Source of the DNA: Syngnathus acus | Taxonomy: Eukaryota; Chordata; Actinopteri; Syngnathiformes; Syngnathidae | Direction of reading: 5' to 3' | Assembly: GCF_901709675.1 (NCBI RefSeq) | Contig: NC_051101.1 | Location: 6,532,501-6,596,500, forward strand | Length of the DNA: 64,000 bases | Notes under the pieces: model-generated | The model's database searches: none | Seen by the model: the letters and a program-made list of their open reading frames with translations, nothing else | Told to the model about the DNA's origin: nothing | Shown here: positions 1 through 11,850 of the stretch, piece by piece | Numbering within the stretch: position 1 is the stretch's first letter | Layout of the letters: every line of letters begins with the position of its first letter | Program-made: the position numbers and the translations under genes

Positions 1-188
1 TGGCCAAAATACATTTGAATCTGCTTTCAAATGCTACATATGACATGTCCTTGCTCTTGTAGGGGCAATTCTAAACATTTCTCGAAGAGGTGTCTCTGTT
101 GTCCGCTATGCAAAGCGAGGCTCGGGGTTTACTGTATTTCGTTCATATTCCTTCTAAACATGTTCTTACCCATTTGGTCACTCCTCAG
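1..188 (+). other. VPS13B: 3' end of an upstream VPS13B intron
   Basis: This is the tail of the intron before the first visible exon. It ends in an acceptor (ctcctcag) after a modest pyrimidine run. An open frame runs through it into the exon but shows no similarity to the family upstream of position 189, so I read it as intronic. Confidence 0.75.
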
Positions 189-392
189 GTGCAGCTCTTG
201 TATAAGCTCCTTCTCAGCTGGACGTCCACGTGGGCTCGTCTCCAGAAGCATGGTATTTTACGCCAGTCCACCAGTATCCCGGAGCCCCCCGGAGGTGCTG
301 CTCCATCTTCTTCAGTACACAGCAGTGCTGGTACAGCTCTACCTGACACCAGCACGTACAGCCCATCTGCAGATGTGGGGTCCCCTACTGAG
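189..392 (+). CDS. VPS13B: VPS13B exon E1 (window residues 1-68)
   Basis: This exon has 68 codons, enters in phase 0 after ctcctcag and leaves in phase 0 before gtttgt. The translation starts VQLLYKLLLSW, a hydrophobic and aromatic segment of the kind that builds the lipid-carrying beta groove of VPS13 proteins. It then turns into a Ser/Thr/Pro-rich linker containing SSAGTALPDTSTYSPSAD. I recognise that linker as matching the VPS13B-specific insertion of vertebrates. The family role is bulk lipid transfer at Golgi membrane contacts. The exon is placed by similarity to VPS13B as I remember it, by the splice sites and by frame continuity into E2. The two overlapping frames across the same bases are shadows. 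Confidence 0.9.
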
Positions 393-461
393 GTTTGTTT
401 TACAGTCTTAAGGTTCTGCGTGTTAGAAATTTACCTGTCAAAAGAAACTTTTATTTAAAGT

Positions 462-485
462 TAACCCGAACCCGAACCCTAACCC
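462..485 (+). repeat. Short telomere-like repeat stretch
   Basis: Four adjacent six-base units of the form (T/A)AACCC or GAACCC are visible: two CCCGAA-type variants followed by CCCTAA. It is too short to be anything but a minor interstitial telomere-like tract or chance. Confidence 0.3.
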
Positions 486-2289
486 AATTCGTTTTTAGAA
501 GTATTGCATACTCAACAAAGAATTAATTTAACTCCAAAAAATACCCAGTTACATTTTTCCACAAACTGTCTTGATTTTCAAGACTGTGGTGCCATTTTAT
601 TTTCTGAGGGAAATTAAGGTACTTTGTTAAAGTAGTTCCTGTTGTTGTCGATCAGATAATCATTCTTCTCTGAAAAAACGTATTCATTTGGTAATTATGC
701 TTTTGCAGACATTATACATGCTCGAAAGGTCATGCAAGTCATTGCGTGTATGGTCCCATGAAACATACTTAAATTTACTACGACAATAGAGCTATTTAGC
801 TTGCCTTGTTGTTCAGGTTTGGTTGGTGATGATTCAAAGGAGTTGATGTGTAAAAAGCAACAGTCATGCTAACAGCTTGAAATTGCTTCACTGTTTCTCG
901 GTAAACTATTTCATCGCTAGAGCATCGTGTGATTTTTTTTGCGAAAGGTTGAAAAGCCAGCTCCATTAAAATGATGGTCTCGATGAGTGTTTGTGTTGTT
1001 AAGCTGTGGCAACCAGCCAATACTTTAATGACTACTCTTTGACCACATTGGACCTGTCAGAAATATGTGGCCCACCGGGATCATAGAAAAACGTTCGGAC
1101 ATTTGAGAGGCAATCAAGTGAGTCAGTATTCATGGTATTTTCATACCATGTGCCTATGTGCATTGGTTTCTGTGTTCATTTTACAGCCATCAACATTTGT
1201 TTATTCTTGCATCATTTGTGGAACCAGTGGCAAAGCAACATTTTCGTTAGTCAGGGACGGGTTTTGTGCGTGTGTCTATAACACAGCCTTAGAGTCCCCT
1301 GACAACCCACTTGTAACTGTTTACTTAAGTACAAACATTGGTAGAAGTGTTTAGTCCTGTGGAAGGTTGATGATTAAGCAAGAATGTAGGAGCTGTTTTG
1401 ATAAGTCTCAGCAGTGGTGGCAGCACACTCTCCCCAAGAAGCACACCCCATGACCTCCTCCTACTCCCTCATTTTTAACTATAGCCAGACCATTACACAT
1501 GCCAACTGTTACCCATCCCCACTAACAATTAAATCTTTCAATAAATGACAAATGTGATTTTGTCCTATAAATGGAAATAAACTTCTATATGTCTTCATGG
1601 TAAATGTTGTTTCTTGGATTGATTAATAATGGGCTTACCGTAGAAGAAATTACTTTTCTTGGTATTCTGTAATAAACGTAACAGTCATATTTTCCATTTA
1701 TTTTCCATTTTCCCAGACATTGAATAATTCCTGACCACAGAAAAGTAATCTTTCATTTCACAAAGTCACTCATAGTGCAAAACCCCTGGCCCGCCACACC
1801 CACCCCACATCTTATTCTGCCAACAGAAAAGCGCTGCCCTCCACCCACCTATCACAACATAGTAGCATGCCATGAAGCCATAAAGTTGACAAAATTGCTA
1901 ATTTAGCTTGTCTGTGTGTTGAGATTCAGCAAGTTACATTCCAAGGTCATTGTTAGTGACAATGCATGGAATAAGCTTTAAAAAAATCTTTGCCATTGAT
2001 GGCTTTGTTCTATCCTCCTATCGTATCTTGTATTATCCACTTTTTTCCATCCTATCTTTCTTTTTCTACCTCACCAATAACAACCTATGTGAGTAGTTCC
2101 AGTCTGATTTTTTTTTAGGTGTTTTTGTTTTCCCCTCCACAACGAATCAGAAATAATAAAAATTAGCAATGGCCTTCCCTTGTCAACTGACTTTCAGCAT
2201 CCTTCTTATCCTTGATGTTTGTGCGGCCTTTTGCACCAAATGCTACACATCCTCTTTAATATTCTAATCTCCAATGACATCAAACTGGT

Positions 2290-3090
2290 TTGAATCCTGC
2301 CCTACTGGCCCCATTCAGTTCATTCAACCTAAACTATTCAACACCCGGCCACCCCCTGCTCACCGAGGTGACCCCTCCTCTTCCCACTTATCTTCATTCC
2401 CATCTGCAATATGTTTTACAAATACAACATTCACCTTCATTGCCTTGTGGTCAACACCCAGTTTTACCTCTCCAGCAAACCCTCTTATCTCAGTCTCACT
2501 GAACACAAATCGTGATTCAGAGGTTTTCTCAAACTTATTTTTTCTCTGCCCAGGTTAAGAGAGTGGGCGTCAGCACTCTATAATTTCAAGCTCATACACT
2601 TTAGTGTAGATAGTATCACAAGGTCCACATACGTCAGATCGGCAGTAAAAATGTCGACTGTCATGTTGACGAGTATTCGTTTTCATCACTTTGGTCTCAC
2701 TCACAAATCCCTCCATAAAAAAACTGGTTCATAATTCAGCTGAGTCATAACAAGACCCCCCCCCCCCCATCACCCCAGTCTTAAGGCACCTCCACCGAAT
2801 GCCAGTTAAATGTCAACTCCATTTCCAAAATGTTCTGCTTACTTTCAAGACAATCCAAAACTTCACCCCTTTGCCTCCTCCAATGTTATTAAAATTTTAA
2901 CCATACGATCTCGCTCACTCCGATTTATGTCCCCATCTCCATGTCAATATGTCGCCTGCCCTCCTCAACTCTGGGGGTCATTTTGCTACCCTTCTCTGGA
3001 ATGCAATACCACCTGAGTTGAGCAATACAGACTCTTCAAAATCAAACTCAAAAGATTCGTGTTCAGAATTTCTTACTGGCCCTCTTCTAG
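2290..3090 (+). mobile_element. Degenerate non-LTR retrotransposon (LINE) 3' coding end
   Basis: Reading across frameshifts on the + strand shows the usual end of a fish LINE reverse transcriptase. A segment at about 2560 matches the KSLGV-like motif. Next come HKSLHK (about 2703-2720) and a stretch reading HLHRMPVKCQLHFQNVLLTF (about 2785-2850), which corresponds to the LHWLPV...FK.LLLTFK block. RSRSLRF (about 2910) and LWNAIPPEL (about 2997-3022) follow, the latter being the LWN.LPPELR block, and then a Ser/Lys-rich tail. Several frameshifts and in-frame stops show it is dead. The 5' part is missing, as expected from truncated reverse transcription. The L2/Rex/CR1-like assignment is by eye only. 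The 5' boundary is uncertain. Confidence 0.75.
2756..2768 (+). repeat. Poly-C run inside the LINE relic
   Basis: A run of 13 C interrupts the LINE-like reading frame where related elements have a C-rich stretch. It probably grew by slippage after the copy died. Confidence 0.6.
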
Positions 3091-5240
3091 TCACCCCCAC
3101 ACACGCATTTATGTTGGCCTATCAAGTTTTTTTTCTCAATATGTTTAACTTAATTTGAATCTTTGTGTGAGATCCTTGTGTGCTTTGAAACGCACATTTA
3201 AATAAGTTTAACTTGCACTACGACACCCAAGTCTACGTCCTTGCCTGTTTCATTCCCTGAAACATCACAGCCTGCTGTTGTCTGCCAGTGTTTGGGTCTT
3301 TCTGATGAGCAAAGACAAACTTTGCCGAAAAAATAAACTTGGATTCTCAACCCATGTATAGCTCAGAGGCCCCAAAATTAAACTGTATACTACTTTTGAA
3401 GGTGTGGGGAAAAAGAGGATGTGTGTGTGTATTTGGGGCCCCAACTTGGCAGTTTAGGAATGTGAAGGAACCCGCCTCACCTCGTGTTTTCTTTAAGTTA
3501 TCACCTTGATGAGTGGAGCAGGAATAATTTCAAACAGATTAAACGTGAACTGAATTAGGTTTTATTCTTTCTTTTTTGGGCTAATGTGCTTTTTTCTAAT
3601 TTTTGTTTTGTTTTATGTTTTCATGTTCTTATTTTAATCATTGTATTTATCTAATCTACCCATCTAGTAAAGATGGAAACCCCACAATGGTCACAAAATA
3701 ACTTGGGCGGAATAGGGGCTGAATTTTGAACAGTCATTCAACAAAAACTGAAATCTTAAAGTATGAACACTTGTTCATTCATCAAGTAAAAACAGTGTAA
3801 GTACAAAGCCTTCAAGCTTCTGCTAAAAAGAAGATGTTCTTCTTTTCGTTGTACGTGAAGGTGGTAGAAGGCAAGCAAAAGGCAAAACGTGTTGGCAGCC
3901 TAGGAGCTGAATGCGATGAGCAACATAGCTCGGTAGAGTAGCATGAACGGCCTCGTCTCAAGTACAGATAGATGAGATCTTGAAATCCTACTTTTGCCTG
4001 ATAGGCAAGCTGCAAGGGGATCTAGGGTGTGTTGAACTTGTCATCTCAAGTCGGGGAGCAGAAGTCTTTCGGCGGTTTTCATTTAAGCTGAATTCGGGGT
4101 CACAGGTCTGAAGTCCTCTGAGTTGGGTTAAGGTTCTTGGGGACTGGGATGAGACATGATGTCTTCCACGGGTTGGAATCTTCCCCAGATCTAGACTCAT
4201 GTTGAAAACATGCTGGAAGGGCTCCCCCCAGCTCAGCAGCGCACGCCTTCAGCATTCTTGGACACACTTTGCATGGGCCTGCTGCTGCTGCCTTGCCAGG
4301 GTGGAGACGGCTTGCTCACCACTGACTTGATGTCTGTTAATGGTCGGGGAGAGGGAGGCCCTCGCACTGTCAATGTCCTCCCTTTGATTTATGTGGGTGT
4401 GTGTTGAGAAGGTAGAGGTTGATGTTCTGTCACACCAAATGTCATATAGCATAAATTCCTTGTGCTATTGTGAGGCCATTAAATAAAAATCACTGCACTA
4501 CACTATTGATGACCCTCTTGTATTGTTGCATTGTTCACTTGACGGCTTGGTTCAGTTTCATTAAAAGTAGGTGTATACATGTATTCTAAATTTCATTTTC
4601 CACCCTGAACATTTGAGGTAAGTGACATGAAGTATAACTGCCTCACACTTTAGCCACTCACCATTCTGTAAACAAATACAGCGATGCTCAACCTCTGGCT
4701 TGTGGAACCATGGCTAGCGACATGCACTGTTGTTAACTCATTCTAAATGGCATCACAAACCTTTTATGTAGCACTGTGTGCATTGCTCATCCACAAAATA
4801 TTTAAGTGTAACATATTATTAAATATTAATAGAAATAATGATTACAATATAAAACATTTTTGAGAATATTGATATTTTAGGAGATTTTAGCACAAGCATA
4901 TTTCATTTTGACTGATTCCTATTTACCCATTAAATAATTTCAGTTTGCATTCTCTTCCCTTACTATGTCAACTGTGAACTGAATTGTGACCAAGTGACAT
5001 AAAGAACCGTACTTTTAAATCCCCAATTTTAAGCCATTTGAACCATGTGAAAAAATTCTAAAAACTCTGGCTCCTTTTTTTTTTTTTTGTGGGGGGGTGT
5101 CCAGTGTTACAGCCTAACAACTCTTCACTACACTGTGGTCAGTCCCACAGTGCCAGCGGCCAGCTCCTACTTGGACTCTTGACATCACAGAGTGTAATCC
5201 CACTGACTGGCTAAAACTGTAAACTAAACAGTCGTAACCG

Positions 5241-5250
5241 CACACACACA

Positions 5251-5298
<48 letters not shown>
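5241..5298 (+). repeat. (CA)n microsatellite
   Basis: About 28 CA dinucleotides with one interruption (cgta). It is likely polymorphic. On the minus strand it gives a Val/Cys-repeat open frame that is not a gene. Confidence 0.97.
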
Positions 5299-5301
<3 letters not shown>

Positions 5302-6513
5302 CGAGGGATATGTTTTGACTCCAGTTCAGCAATAATTAGTCCCCAAATGGCAGTTGACATTATATCTTATGAGACGGACCGAGCACCATTACTGCTGGGC
5401 TCATGTTACTCGCTGCCAGTCGTTGTTATTACATAGCACAGTGACACACAACAACCGTGTTTCTCTCCATGGAAACATATAATAACTGTTTTGACAGTGG
5501 ATTGGAATTTCACTTATATGATCATTCGTACATACTTTGTCTTGGAATATAATTCTTTGGAAACAATTAAGTTCACCGTGTCGATGCTGCTAATAATGTT
5601 GAAAACATTATGTGTAATGTTATGTATTATTTATTAGTAATAATAACATTAATAATAAGGAATGGCTGTCATTGTTCATTTTTTTCTCATTCAGAGCTAC
5701 ATCTGATCATACTTCCCTAGATGTCTTTAATCAGTTCCAAAACATTATACTCTGAGAACGTGCCTCAACCTTTTTTTCTCACTTAAAATATATTTGACGG
5801 TGCACATGTTTCTCATCAGTGTATTGTGGTCTCCATACACTTCAATGTTGAATATGTTTTTAAATCAGCACGATCCAGCTATATTTTTAACACGATTGTC
5901 ACTGAGCCCTTGTTGTCAGCCACTCCAAACTGTGCGATTAAATTCAATTTGCAAATTAGTGTTCTGCTCTTATCCTTCCCAAACTTTGGAATGGGGACAT
6001 AGTTTCCTCATCTGGATCCTCTTAAAGACGCTGTAATCATCCCAGCAGCTGTGGTGTTTCTAATTGAGATGGTTGATAACCTCCCCCACCAGCCACAGCC
6101 AGGCTCAATAACCATGACATAATCTGTCATTACAAGGCAGCAATGGAATAAGCTGTGGAAAAAAAGAAAGAAAGAAAATCCCACATTTCTAGTGCTTCAA
6201 ATTACCACATTGTTTATTTGCAGGTCTCTCACTTTCCAGTCATGCAAATATGTGTTTGGAACACAGATTTACTCACAAGAAACAACCCATATACCCGTCT
6301 CTGTGATCCTCAGCAACCTCTGTGCTAAGATGCTATATGATGGGAAAAAAAATCCAGATATATGTTGTTAAAAAAAATATGATGGAAATTAAGAATGTCA
6401 TTTTCTTTTATGCAATATAAATCATCATTTGGGTCTTGTTACTTGCTTACTCACTTACAGTAATAAACTAAATAAACAGAAGCGTACCCTCTTAATTTTT
6501 CTTTTCTCCCTAG

Positions 6514-6682
6514 GGTGATTCGGTACCAGGAGGTGATGATGGTCCTTTTGCTGACACAGTGACCCTGGAACAGAAAACTAGCAGCATTGGAGGGACTAGT
6601 GGAAAAGTCAGCCTTTGGATGCAATGGATGTTACCCAAGGTTATTGTTAAACTGTTTGCTCCTGATCCAGCAGTCAAGACGG
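6514..6682 (+). CDS. VPS13B: VPS13B exon E2 (residues 69-124 plus split codon 125)
   Basis: This 169-nt exon enters in phase 0 after ttctccctag and leaves in phase 1 before gtgtgt. The translation begins GDSVPGGDDGPFADTV, then SGKVSLWMQWMLPKVIVKLF, then APDPAVKT. The tryptophan-containing beta strands followed by PKVIVKLF are a strongly conserved VPS13B block. The last base G pairs with AA from E3 to give Glu, which fixes the donor at 6683 over the neighbouring GT at 6685. The minus-strand open frame over the same bases is a shadow. Confidence 0.93.
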
Positions 6683-7928
6683 GTGTGTATTTTTTAAAAT
6701 CTTTCAAACTTTGAAATGATATTCAACTTCATATTTTACTGGTCATCAGTGATAATGTAGTGGGAAAAAATAGATCCAAATTGTATCGTAAACATTAAAT
6801 TGCTCACATTTACCTCTTGAGGTAGGTAGGCTACTTGACGACAAAATTAGATTATTTTTCCCTAGTATGTTTCCAATGTCACCAGAAACAGTTGGAATAA
6901 AGAAACAAAACTGTGTTCAAAATGTGTCAATATGTTAGAAATGAGCGATGTTATGGTATTAGAAAGGCTTCACAAAAAGGGCAAATACGTATCAAAACAT
7001 TCTCTATTGTAACAACTGTACAAAGCAGTGTGGGGGTGTTCAGGGGCAAGGAAGAGCAAATAGAAGCATTTTGAGTCAAGAGAAGCATAGGGAAAGACTT
7101 TAACGAGTGAAATGCAGCATGCACTGAGCATAAACGTTCATTCATGTAACACCTTTGGAGTCTATGACTTGCTGGTGACCTCTTATACCAACCTGGGCAC
7201 GTTCGTTCTACACATTATGCTGAAAAATCTTGTTTTTTAACGTAAGAACCCGCTTGGAACTTCGGTTTCTCAAAACCCCCACAAGGCAACAGTAATAACA
7301 TTCTCAAAGTCCATTTTCCCAAGCCACTCTTTGACTGTGGGACTTTCTCAGTGGAAACAATGACAAAGATCCGCTCAGCTCACAGGCTTGCTTCAATAGT
7401 CTTAATCAGTTTGTTGAACGTGAAACTCATTTTGCCTGTGGTAGGTCAGTTTAGTTTTCACACAAGGCTCGGTGAGGAATGCACGTAGTATATGTACAGT
7501 ATGTCTGTATAAATGCAAGTCTTTTATGAACAATCAGTGTTGGGTGACATGTACTGTACATTCCTCATTTTGGCAAGCTTAGGTTGTACTTAAGTCATTT
7601 TGCCTTCTTACTCATTCTCGTTTTCCAATGTGGTTCTTTCTGCCAGCGTGAAAGTATGACCATTGAAACAAAAACTATGAGAGCCCCTCCCATCATTAGC
7701 AGTCTTCCATTTTAAGGATTCATGTGCAGCCAAGCATTTGTAATGCATCTATGTCAGCATTTCCCAATGTCATATGAAAATATGGAGAGAGAAAAAAAAA
7801 AAATGTTGTTATTTCCCAACAGAAGTCTGCGTGGTCAGTGAACTGGAAAACAAAATTGCCTCAGTCGATATACAGGAATAATATATCTTAATAAATATAT
7901 ATATCTGTTTTTTTTTGTTTACCAACAG
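6683..7928 (+). other. VPS13B: Intron 2 (1.2 kb) with partial exon copy
   Basis: GT-AG intron. Its last 106 nt are a tandem duplication of the start of E3 with its acceptor (see 7823-7881). I see nothing else gene-like; poly-A, poly-T and TA-rich tracts lie near the 3' end. Confidence 0.85.
7823..7881 (+). pseudogene. VPS13B: Partial tandem copy of exon E3 ending in a stop
   Basis: The 55 nt from 7823 match the first 55 nt of E3 at about 85% (8 mismatches by hand count) and are preceded by the same aacag acceptor. Joined to E2 in phase 1 it would read EVCVVSELENKIASVDIQE and then TAA at 7879-7881. The duplication offset is 106 nt. No credible donor follows; the next GT lies in a poly-T context near 7908. 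It is therefore best read as a dead partial exon duplication. If its acceptor were used, the message would gain a premature stop. Most changes cluster at the codons for DLSA, replaced by NKIA. Confidence 0.8.
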
Positions 7929-8043
7929 AAGTCTGCGTGGTCAGCGAACTGGAAGACTTGAGTGCTTCAGTCGATATCCAGGATGTATACACTAAGATCA
8001 AATGTAAAGTTGGCAGTTTCAACATTGACCACTACAGATGCAG
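7929..8043 (+). CDS. VPS13B: VPS13B exon E3 (residues 125-162 plus split codon 163)
   Basis: This 115-nt exon enters in phase 1 after a long poly-T tract and ccaacag, and leaves in phase 2 before gtggag. It encodes EVCVVSELEDLSASVDIQD and then VYTKIKCKVGSFNIDHYRC. The alternating hydrophobic pattern and the KCKV.SFNIDHYR block are typical of a VPS13B beta strand and conserved across vertebrates. It leaves two bases (AG) that can be completed either by E4a (giving Arg) or by E4b (giving Ser). It is the common upstream partner of the alternative pair. Confidence 0.93.
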
Positions 8044-10465
8044 GTGGAGTATTGCTAGCACACAAACACACATGTGCATACACACACAGCATCTCTCTCT
8101 CTGCACATGTGTATTCATGGGGAAACCATGACCATCACCACTTAAAACCCCAGTAATAAAAATAACACCCCTGCAACACGTACGCACACACTTTAGCGCC
8201 ACTGCCAATAACACTTTTCTGTTCCCGTTCCACCTTCGTGAGGGGGACTTTTGGGATTATCACCCCAGCGTCATCGTCTTTCCAGACAGCTTGAGACCAG
8301 AAAAAATTGGATGGACGATTTGACTCTGCTTTGGGCTGGCCCAAGTCTGACTCACAGAGCAGATGAGTTCAGTTAGGCCATCAGTCATTTTATTTGCGCC
8401 TGTGGTGTCTGAATTGATTCATAGAAACATTAACACACTGGAGGAAAACCGCTTGGCGCTGTTCCATGACATCCTAATATATAGTAATCCTTCTCCAAGT
8501 CAAGTTGCATTTGGAATTCTATGATTTACTTTCTCCAAAGAAATTATCAAAGATCACGAAGCCAAACAAAGTGAAACTGGGGCGAAATTACAGTATACTT
8601 GTAATTGCTGTTTTTCTTTCCACATTTGCATGTTTCCAGTCTCTTTCTCCTCGTGTTTTCCCGGCTCGTCCTCATCGCATTTATATTGTTAGACTGGGTA
8701 ATTCAAGAGTGCCTACTATGTACGTGCCTGAGGTCCACTTAGCAGGAGGCAATTCCCTCTTCCTTAGTATCGGAAGAAAAACCCAGCTTCTTGGATACCA
8801 TAGACCATAATGTGTATGTGTGTGCGTTTCCAGTTCACTGTGCTTACATGCCTGTGTAAATACGTTCTTGGCTTTAAGTGCCTCCTTCTCTCATCGAGCC
8901 AGACAGTGAAGTGGGGATGGAACCTCCTTGCTTGAGTCCATATTGAAGCCTGTCGTTTGCAATGAGTCCATGAACCACCAAAATGATAACAGAAAAGGAT
9001 TCTCGTTTGCCAGATTTTGCAATCACTTTAGCTGGTTCCAATTTGGTTTGTAATTGTCTTATGTGTTACTTACTGGCCAGAGGGGGATTCAAACAACTGA
9101 CTTGGCTTTAAACATAAACATCAGACTTGTGCAGACCTCCCTGTTTTTTTTTTGTTTTGTTTTTCCTGTGGTCATTTGAGTTTGATTCCATGGGCAAAAT
9201 GTGTTCCATTAAGTTTGCTCCACCACACTAAGCCAGGACAATGTCATTGGTGAGAAATCGTTTTCCAGTGTTAAGGTGTCATGGGTGATTACGTAATCTT
9301 ACCTCTCTCTACAGGTGTGCACCGCTCAATTGTCACAAAGACTGGGCCAAGCTTACTCTTTTTGTAGACATCCATGTTTTTGCAAGAAGATACATAATGG
9401 TTCAATTTTCACATTTTCCAGTCATTTCTGTTGAATGCACGTTAATAAACACCCTTTAAACTGATCAGAGTTTTGGCAGGAAGCAGCGCTCCACAATGTC
9501 AGCCAGGTAACATCAATGTTTGTTCAGGACATAGTGGAGGCTCTATGGGCTCCTTGCCCACGGTAATCTCTATCATCTACATATACAAGAGAGCCCACTG
9601 GGATGGAGGTCCATATTCATCATTCGGAACAGATAATTGTTTGGTATTTCTGCACCCAGCCCAGTTTATTTGTGTGCAGTGGGTTGGTTTAAATTAAACC
9701 TGACACAAAAAATGTCTCATCTGGCTCTTGATGTCTCTCTGCTGGAAAAAATGTAAAATAGTTGGGTCAGTCTAGTGTTAGTGGTACATATATCCAAAAA
9801 GCCTAATTTTAATTGAACATTGACAAGAGCAGAGGAGTTGAGGGGGGAATGGGGAGAACAGAGAGAGGCCCCTCAGATGAATAGCAACATGTACGTGTAG
9901 TTTTAGGATACGCCAAGAAAGGTTCTCTAGGGCATAGAGTCAAGCAATATTCAAAATATATTTACACTTCTATGAGGCATGTATTTACTAGTTAGTTGCA
10001 CAGACAATAAAAACAGTCCTAGAAGGGACTAGTGCATCTGAGCAGATGTGTTCACATACTGGGAGTCAAAACCAGGCCACCTGGTTTGAACATCCTAATT
10101 GCTAAACCAAATGGAAACAAATGAGATGAATGCTATGTTTATTTTAATGTTGTGCATTTTATTTCTTTACAGGTGCTCTTTGTTTCTGTGTGCCACAACA
10201 GTAATTATACACCAGAAGGAATATCTGGAGTTCATATCATTTGTTGATCTTGTCTCCATTAATGACTTTGAGGACTGTCTCTTTTAAAATGCTGTCCCGG
10301 TTGCAATTATATACACATACATACATGCACACCTCACCCTATGATTTGTTTATCTCTAAGATAGTTTAGAAGTTCTCCCATTAAAGAGATATCATCAAAC
10401 TGTGTCACAGTCATGTAATCAATTCCAGATGCCCCATTAAAACTTGGCAATGTGTGTGTCTTCAG
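8044..10465 (+). other. VPS13B: Intron 3 (2.4 kb)
   Basis: GT-AG intron (gtggag ... gtcttcag). It contains CA-rich and CT-rich tracts just after the donor (about 8060-8110). No conserved coding block or recognised transposon was seen. Confidence 0.8.
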
Positions 10466-10532
10466 GCCAGGTCAAGGCTGGCACTCTGGGCTTTATGAAG
10501 GACTCCTTCTGCAGTGCAAGGAGACAGCTGTG
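10466..10532 (+). CDS. VPS13B: VPS13B alternative exon E4a (residues 163-185)
   Basis: This 67-nt exon enters in phase 2 after tgtgtcttcag and leaves in phase 0 before a strong donor, gtgagg. The first G completes an Arg codon with AG from E3. The rest reads PGQGWHSGLYEGLLLQCKET plus AV. GQGW.SG..EG..LQCKE matches a VPS13B block I remember from vertebrates. Reading past the donor stays open until about 10661, but the similarity stops at the donor. It is probably used instead of E4b at 11254, which has the same entry and exit phases. Confidence 0.9.
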
Positions 10533-11253
10533 GTGAGGCCTCTGCCTGTCTCAGAACAGCCAGCGCTAGGCCTCCTTCAAATTTATCTCTGCCATTCTAT
10601 TGCTCCTAATCAGAGTTCTTATCATCGGCTCATGCTGGACAGACAGGAAAAGACATCATGATTCTGGTTGTGACTCAGAGTGCCCAGAGATGTTGCATTA
10701 AGATACACCCTAAAAAAATTTAAAAAAAATGATAGTCTGACATGACATTGAGACAATAGCATTCCCTGTCTCTCCAGTGGTTCTGATTGTCTTCATAATC
10801 AAGTGGATGGAATCTGGTGACATGGGCCTCCATTCTCTTGTTGATTCAAGCTAATACTGCAGATGGTCTTATACTGTTAACATATGTTAAATCCAGAAGT
10901 ACTTTTGTAATTAACATCGTCATCCAATCATGCTTTTCTTGGATTGAGTGTACTTTACTACAAAAAACACAATTTAACAATTGAAATCACATTGTGATGA
11001 CATATTCATACTCTGTTATAGTATCTGACCATCCCACAGTATTTCTGCTGGTTTAAGATTTTGCAGTTTCCCTTGGTTTTTACTGATTAACTCTTAACAG
11101 GTTCCAACCCATCATTCGATGAACTTCAATGAACTTGAGTCATCATCTCAGTAATGTTTGCTGTTTCTTCCCGATCATGCACACTTATATTTCCTCCCTC
11201 TCCTGCTCTCTCTGTCTCCCTTGTGCACCTATTGTGTCTTTCTTCACCTCCAG

Positions 11254-11389
11254 TACGGAGGAGTGTGTTCGACAAAGCTGTGGAGAAGTGGTCCTCTGTT
11301 GCACTGACAAGCTGAACAGGCGCACTGTGTTGGTTCGACCGGTCAGCAAGCAAGATTCTTTCAGCCAATTCTCTGGCTTTTTCCCTCCT
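11254..11389 (+). CDS. VPS13B: VPS13B alternative exon E4b, mutually exclusive with E4a
   Basis: This 136-nt exon candidate has a strong acceptor (long CT-rich tract, cacctccag) and a good donor (gtaaga). It takes phase 2 and gives phase 0, exactly like E4a. Joined to E3 it reads Ser and then TEECVRQSCGEVVLCCTDKL, continuing NRRTVLVRPVSKQDSFSQFS and GFFPP before E5. It is open in that frame only; E4a followed by E4b reaches TGA after 17 codons, so the two cannot be combined. It is 69 nt longer than E4a, adding 23 residues, and has four cysteines. From memory, human VPS13B has alternative exons 28/28b whose isoforms differ by 25 residues; this pair is the likely counterpart. Expression is not shown by the sequence. 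Confidence 0.85.
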
Positions 11390-11850
11390 GTAAGAAAATG
11401 GCTCTTCTGCTTTGTAGCTTTCTCTGCTATGCTTCATCTGTAGTGGCTTAGGTTTTGTACGTTCCTCAGAGATGTTTTGGCAAACAGTGCTTTTAGAATT
11501 TGACTTTGAAACGTGCCAGCTATAAAATATATTCCAAGCACTCACACTTAATTCAAATCAGTCACATATGATTCTAAAGGGCTGTAACTCTTAAGATATG
11601 ACACTCTGAGGAATGTAAGTTAGTTTGCTTCAATTTTCGCCGAACCTCTCCCAAATCTATGTAATTTCACATGTACTATGTTTCATGCTGTTTTAATTTA
11701 AAAAAAAAATCTAATTTACAACACAATGATTTAAGGTTAATTTCAGAGATATTAACTGTCACTGTGTGTTTTTGAGGACACTTCTGGGTTTTAAGCAAAG
11801 TTGTCTTCAGGAGGAGTGTATTTTACATTACGGCTGTATACGGCTCAACC

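Larger units (their letters stand above)
393..6513 (+). other. VPS13B: Intron 1 (6.1 kb)
   Basis: GT-AG intron (gtttgt ... ctccctag). It holds a short telomere-like stretch (462-485), a degenerate LINE 3' end (about 2290-3090) with an embedded poly-C run (2756-2768), and a CA microsatellite (5241-5298). I see nothing gene-like elsewhere; the small open frames have no recognisable domain and no splice context. Confidence 0.8.

Noticed and set aside
6685-6686. Alternative donor two bases downstream of the E2 donor
   Set aside because: It would shift the frame into E3. The donor at 6683 restores Glu at the junction as expected for the family.
11126-11545. 139-codon antisense open frame across exon E4b
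   Set aside because: It is the mirror of a real coding exon plus flanking intron. No domain, and no promoter or splice context; the sense exon explains the open frame.
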